11,239 nucleotides of DNA, taken from Winogradskyella sp. (GTDB lineage Bacteria; Bacteroidota; Bacteroidia; Flavobacteriales; Flavobacteriaceae). This document shows, piece by piece, positions 7,925-11,239 of this stretch. Location of the stretch: the NCBI GenBank assembly GCA_030149115.1, contig JASBSE010000484.1, forward strand, positions 1 through 11,239. Direction: 5' to 3'. A program made the translations under genes and the position numbers. Position 1 is the first letter of the stretch, and each line of letters begins with the position of its first letter. Below the pieces are notes generated by a model. The model was not told the DNA's origin and ran no database searches. It was given only the letters and a program-made list of their open reading frames with translations.

Positions 7925-10753
7925 CTTAGTAGAGCCATCACCAATTTTTACTGTGTAAGTTCCTTTTGGAAGGTAATCTTTCTTATTACCTGTTTCTTTA
8001 AACTCAATATTTTTATCTTCTTTTTTGAGCGCTTTTTTTCCTTTTTCTGTCAACGTTAAGTCATAATCTACATAGTTTAATCCTTTAACAACATCAACAG
8101 ACATACTATTTAATTCTGCGCCATTTTCCGATAGAATTTTCAAGGTTTTTGTACCTGAAGCATTGCTGTAAAACTGAATGGTTGTTTTAGGCTCAAAAGC
8201 ATCGTACCATCTTCCCCAGGAACTTCCCCAACGACCCGAATGACGTATAGATTCCATATCGAAAAACGTTATGGCTTTAGCATCCATTTCTGAATTTACC
8301 TTCTGTAAAGCCACAATATTGGCCTTGTAAATACTACGTCCATGTGTTCCCAATAATAAATCATTAACTTCTGATTGCACTACAATATCATGAACGGCAA
8401 CATTTGGTAATCCTTCGGCAAAGATGTTCCAAGATTTACCCATATCAAAAGACACATAGGCTCCGTTATCCGTTCCTAGATATAGAATGTTTTCGTTTTT
8501 AGGATCTTCTTTTATCACATTTACTGGAGAAGCTGGTATGTTTCCGCTGATGTCTTTCCAAGTATTTCCATAGTCATCACTCATGTAAGCATAGACTTTA
8601 AAATCGTCCCAACGGTAACCATTCAAAGTTACATAAACACGCTCCTTTTTATGTTGCGATGCAATCACACGACTTACCCATAAATCTTTTGGAAAAGTGT
8701 TTGAAATGTTTGTCCAACTGCCACCTGCATTTTTAGAAACGTAAACCAAACCGTCATCACTTCCTGTGTAAAGCAAGCCAAATTGAAACGGACTTTCTGA
8801 AATAGACGTCAACGTACCATAAGCTACATTTCCTTTTTTGCCTCCATTGGTTAAATCGTCACTAATGGCTTCCCAATCGTTACCTTGATTCATAGAACGC
8901 ATCAACTTATTGCCACCCAAATACAAAATATCCTGATTGTGAGGTGACAATAAAATTGGTGTTTGCCAATTGAAACGATACGGATTTTCACCTAAAGTAT
9001 GCTTAGGTTGAATGTATTTCTGTTCTTCAGTTTCAAGATTTAATCTGTAATAATTTCCGAATTGATAGCCTGTGTATACAACATTAGAATTTCTACTGTC
9101 AATTTGAATTTGCATACCATCACCACCCATTATGGATTTCCATGGATACTGGCCCTCTTGCTGCCAAGCCTTATCTTCGCGTGCATTGTGTGCACCAACC
9201 CAAACACCATTATCTTGTAAACCACCATAGACATTGTATGGTTTTTCGTTATCTACATTGATAGCGTAAAATTGTCCTACAGAAGGTGAGTTGTTTTTAA
9301 TCCAGCTTTTACCATCATCATAAGAAATATTAACACCTCCGTCATTACCATCTACTAAATGATTTGGGTTTTTTGGATTGATCCAAAGCGCATGATGATC
9401 GGCATGCACATTTTCTGCACTGATAGACGTCCATGTTTTTCCGCTATCTTTAGATTTAACAATCTGCACACCATAAATATAAATATCATTTTCATTGACT
9501 GGTGACACGTGAATATGTCCAAAATAATAGCCGTAACTGTAGTAGATACCATCTAAATAATCCTCATGTGTCTTCTTCCAGGTTTTGCCACCATCAGTAC
9601 TTTTATACACCTCAGCACCAACTACAGGAGTATCAAACAACATTGAATTAGCATCCTCTAAATACTTCGCTAAATCAATAGGTTTTACGTTACCCGAACG
9701 CACCATTTGCTTCACATTTTCTGGTCTGTATTTTTCCTGAAAGCCATTAGTTCTCAAAAACGCATTCAGTTTTTTATCCTCTAAAGCCAAAAAATCAGCT
9801 GTTGACATAGTTTTGAAATCTTCTTTTGTCAAGTCTGTATTGTCTTCCTTTTTCTTTTCTTCTGGTCGTCTAAACTGGCTATCGTGAACTGCATACACCA
9901 CATCATCATTAAACACTGCTATACCTATTCTTCCTACTCCTTCACCTGTTGGAAAACCACTTTTTTCCGTAGACACTTTTGTCCAAGTTTCACCAGCATC
10001 TGTACTTTTATAGATGGCTGAATTACTTCCATTTCCTGTGAAATTCCACGCTTTACGATCTTTAGTCCAAGACGTTGCAAACATCACGTTATAGTTTTTT
10101 GGACTGTATTGCAAATCGATAATACCACTTTCATCATCTATAAAAAGGGTTTGTTTCCATGTTTTTCCTCCATCAGTCGTTTTGTAAACACCTCGCTCTT
10201 TATTTGAAGAGTACAAATGTCCTGTAGCACCAACAGTTACCACATCTGGATTATCTGGATGAATTAAAATCGGTGCAAAATGATGCGCATCCATTAAACC
10301 CAAATTTTCCCATGTCTTGCCATTATCTGTAGATTTTAACAACCCAATACCAGCATACGACGAACGCGAGGCATTATTTTCGCCTGTACCAACATATATC
10401 GTTCGTGTTGGCCAATGCACAGCAATATCACCAACGTTTTGGGTTGTCGCATTATCCATAATTGGCGTAAAGGTAGTTCCGTTATTTGTGGTATGCCACA
10501 CACCACCAGACGCATAACCAACATAAAATTCCGATGGCATTTCTGGATTCACATCAACATCTACCACACGACCACTCATTATGGTTGGCCCAATGTTTTT
10601 AAAAGGCACCTTTTTTACCAAAGAGGTTTCGGTCATGTTTTGCTTTTGAGCCAAGGCTGCTTTCACAGTTTCAGCAGACGTTGCCGGTTGTTGTGCCAAG
10701 GCCATTAAAGAACTTACGGCAAATGCAAACGATAGGAATTTAGTTTTAGACAT
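7910..10753 (-). CDS. Exported BNR/Asp-box beta-propeller protein (sortilin/Vps10-like)
   Basis: This 947-residue protein has a signal peptide (MSKTKFLSFAFAVSSLMALA, likely cut before QQPA). It holds about eleven Asp-box motifs of the form S-x-D-x-G-x-T-W: near 88, 141 (STDNGKTW), 192 (TTDGGKTW), 250, 385, 434, 477, 620, 673, 725 and 768. Such boxes mark beta-propeller blades, probably two propellers, as in sortilin/Vps10-like and exo-sialidase-fold proteins. A lysine/glutamate-rich insertion (about 296-370) interrupts the first half. The C-terminal 120 residues look like a beta-sandwich ending in GTYTVKIGDGSTKLEIK; this resembles, but does not clearly match, a type IX sorting domain. Relatives are annotated as glycosyl hydrolase, but I see no catalytic residues supporting that. 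A scaffold or binding role in the envelope is inference. The start has no Shine-Dalgarno; the leader reads AAACCAACCAAC. It is transcribed divergently from pepP. Confidence 0.88.
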   Translation of the reverse strand: MSKTKFLSFAFAVSSLMALAQQPATSAETVKAALAQKQNMTETSLVKKVPFKNIGPTIMSGRVVDVDVNPEMPSEFYVGYASGGVWHTTNNGTTFTPIMDNATTQNVGDIAVHWPTRTIYVGTGENNASRSSYAGIGLLKSTDNGKTWENLGLMDAHHFAPILIHPDNPDVVTVGATGHLYSSNKERGVYKTTDGGKTWKQTLFIDDESGIIDLQYSPKNYNVMFATSWTKDRKAWNFTGNGSNSAIYKSTDAGETWTKVSTEKSGFPTGEGVGRIGIAVFNDDVVYAVHDSQFRRPEEKKKEDNTDLTKEDFKTMSTADFLALEDKKLNAFLRTNGFQEKYRPENVKQMVRSGNVKPIDLAKYLEDANSMLFDTPVVGAEVYKSTDGGKTWKKTHEDYLDGIYYSYGYYFGHIHVSPVNENDIYIYGVQIVKSKDSGKTWTSISAENVHADHHALWINPKNPNHLVDGNDGGVNISYDDGKSWIKNNSPSVGQFYAINVDNEKPYNVYGGLQDNGVWVGAHNAREDKAWQQEGQYPWKSIMGGDGMQIQIDSRNSNVVYTGYQFGNYYRLNLETEEQKYIQPKHTLGENPYRFNWQTPILLSPHNQDILYLGGNKLMRSMNQGNDWEAISDDLTNGGKKGNVAYGTLTSISESPFQFGLLYTGSDDGLVYVSKNAGGSWTNISNTFPKDLWVSRVIASQHKKERVYVTLNGYRWDDFKVYAYMSDDYGNTWKDISGNIPASPVNVIKEDPKNENILYLGTDNGAYVSFDMGKSWNIFAEGLPNVAVHDIVVQSEVNDLLLGTHGRSIYKANIVALQKVNSEMDAKAITFFDMESIRHSGRWGSSWGRWYDAFEPKTTIQFYSNASGTKTLKILSENGAELNSMSVDVVKGLNYVDYDLTLTEKGKKALKKEDKNIEFKETGNKKDYLPKGTYTVKIGDGSTKLEIK

Positions 10754-10844
10754 GTTGGTTGGTTTTTAAGATTGCTGAATTTAACCATTAATACATATAT
10801 CCTCAAAATTTGATTATAAAGTTTAACAGATTATCACAACTTGC

Positions 10845-10875
10845 TTGGGCTTGCGTTTTAGTTTGTTTATTTTTG
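10845..10875 (+). promoter_or_regulatory. Possible rightward promoter toward pepP
   Basis: TATTTTTG at 10868-10875 matches TAnnTTTG, and TTG at 10845-10847 is 20 bp upstream. Transcription would begin near 10882 and give a leader of about 220 nt including both intergenic repeats. The match is in AT-rich DNA and could be chance. Confidence 0.3.
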
Positions 10876-10878
10876 AAA

Positions 10879-10891
10879 GCCCATAATGGGC
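10879..10891. repeat. Small palindrome GCCCA-TAA-TGGGC
   Basis: Perfect 5-bp GC-rich arms (10879-10883 and 10887-10891) around a 3-base centre fall on the predicted transcription start of the rightward promoter candidate. It could be an operator or a small hairpin; there is no further support. Confidence 0.35.
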
Positions 10892-10970
10892 ACTTGGCAA
10901 ACAATTACAATCAGCTTCATTATAATTTAACCCTAGTTTGTTAATTTTTAAGCGGAAAAATGACATTGTT

Positions 10971-11042
10971 TGTCACACTGAGCGCAATCGAAGTGTTTTT
11001 TTTGATAGCTCGATTTAGCTTTCGACTGCACTCAAGCAGACA
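10971..11042. repeat. Inverted pair of flavobacterial intergenic repeats
   Basis: Two 23-base copies lie head to head: 10971-10993 on the plus strand (core TGAGCGCAATCGAAG) and 11020-11042 on the minus strand (core TGAGTGCAGTCGAAA). They agree at 16 of 23 positions and are separated by 26 bases that begin with a T-run. The transcript could form an imperfect hairpin. Elements with a TGAGCG..GTCGAAG core are abundant between genes in many Flavobacteriaceae. Their function is not settled. Confidence 0.7.
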
Positions 11043-11062
11043 CTTAACTAATATTAATTAAG

Positions 11063-11082
11063 ATTCCTGCCTTCGCAGGAAT
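11063..11082. repeat. TTCCTGC/GCAGGAA hairpin repeat
   Basis: Arms ATTCCTGC (11063-11070) and GCAGGAAT (11075-11082) form a perfect 8-bp stem with loop CTTC, followed by GACAA. This resembles a widespread intergenic palindrome family. It ends 18 bases before the pepP ATG, so it would lie in the pepP leader. Confidence 0.75.
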
Positions 11083-11100
11083 GACAATACATAATAACAA

Positions 11101-11239
11101 ATGAAATACCATCCTATAGACCGTAACCTATTCATAAAAAACCGTAAAAACTTTGCTTCTCAGATGAAGCCAAACAGTTTAGCCGTTTTTAATTCTAACG
11201 ATATTTATCCTGTGAGTGCAGACAGCACCTTGCCTTTTG
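11101..11239 (+). CDS. pepP: Xaa-Pro aminopeptidase (M24B), N-terminal part only
   Basis: The ATG at 11101 opens a frame that runs off the window after 46 codons. The peptide begins MKYHPIDRNLFIKNRKNF, continues SQMKPNSLAVFNSNDIYPVSADS and ends at TLPF. This is the start of the aminopeptidase P N-terminal domain as found in Bacteroidota PepP, where the motif NSNDIYP..ADST.PF is characteristic. The enzyme removes an N-terminal residue that precedes proline and needs two metal ions; the catalytic C-terminal pita-bread domain lies outside the window, so its integrity cannot be judged. There is no Shine-Dalgarno; the leader is A-rich (ATAATAACAA). It is divergent from the BNR gene. Confidence 0.85.
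   Translation, partial: MKYHPIDRNLFIKNRKNFASQMKPNSLAVFNSNDIYPVSADSTLPF

Larger units (their letters stand above)
10754..11100. other. Divergent intergenic region, 347 bp, non-coding
   Basis: This lies between the leftward BNR gene and rightward pepP. It contains a weak rightward promoter candidate, a small palindrome and two intergenic repeat elements, listed separately. I found no convincing small gene or RNA gene. For the BNR gene no clear TAnnTTTG match was found; a TATAAT at about 10812-10817 on the minus strand is not well spaced from any upstream box. Confidence 0.7.

Noticed and set aside
9355..9552. Leftward open frame of 65 codons
   Set aside because: It is in another frame within the BNR gene, with no start context or domain of its own.
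10317..10708. Overlapping open frames of 62-97 codons on both strands
   Set aside because: All lie inside the 5' part of the BNR gene, which has a signal peptide and repeats in the true frame.
11001..11042. Possible intrinsic terminator in the divergent region
   Set aside because: The T-run after 10995 lies between the arms of the repeat rather than after a stable stem, and neither flanking gene is transcribed toward this region.

Overview
The window looks like chromosome of a marine-type member of the Flavobacteriaceae (Bacteroidota). It is AT-rich and mostly lacks Shine-Dalgarno sites. The best promoter fits the Bacteroidota TTG/TAnnTTTG pattern. The protein content also fits: a GldM C-terminal-domain protein, a two-subunit-anchor-free (single SdhC) type B succinate dehydrogenase, a membrane MutS-like ATPase, and a large exported BNR/Asp-box protein. 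The intergenic repeats near the right end (variants of TGAGCGnAnTCGAAG, and a TTCCTGC/GCAGGAA hairpin) are of a kind common in this family. Genus is not resolvable by eye.

Layout, left to right. (1) A rightward gene, cut at its 5' end by the window edge (2-724), encodes a lipoprotein-like protein with a short coiled coil and a stand-alone GldM C-terminal domain. It is visibly more AT-rich than the rest. (2) It converges on, and shares its TTAA stop with, a leftward gene for a membrane-anchored MutS-family ATPase (721-2496). (3) Upstream of that on the same strand is a lipoprotein metallopeptidase of the M1/M61 type with a PDZ domain (2559-4247). (4) A strong intrinsic terminator (4302-4332) closes the succinate dehydrogenase operon sdhC-sdhA-sdhB (7801 down to 4360), which has a recognisable flavobacterial promoter at 7831-7861. 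(5) A 947-residue exported BNR/sortilin-like beta-propeller protein lies further upstream (7910-10753). (6) A 347-bp divergent intergenic region with repeats (10754-11100) separates it from a rightward gene, cut by the window end, for Xaa-Pro aminopeptidase (pepP, 11101-11239).

Functionally, the three sdh genes form one respiratory complex: flavoprotein, iron-sulfur protein and di-haem membrane anchor, oxidising succinate and reducing menaquinone. The other genes do not form an obvious pathway with them. Three products (GldM-C lipoprotein, metallopeptidase, BNR protein) carry export signals and would act in the cell envelope. I see no phage, transposon, CRISPR, tRNA or rRNA. I found no convincing new multi-gene system; the most unusual items are the stand-alone GldM C-terminal lipoprotein, the membrane-bound MutS-like ATPase, the atypical metallopeptidase motifs, and the palindrome overlapping the sdh promoter.
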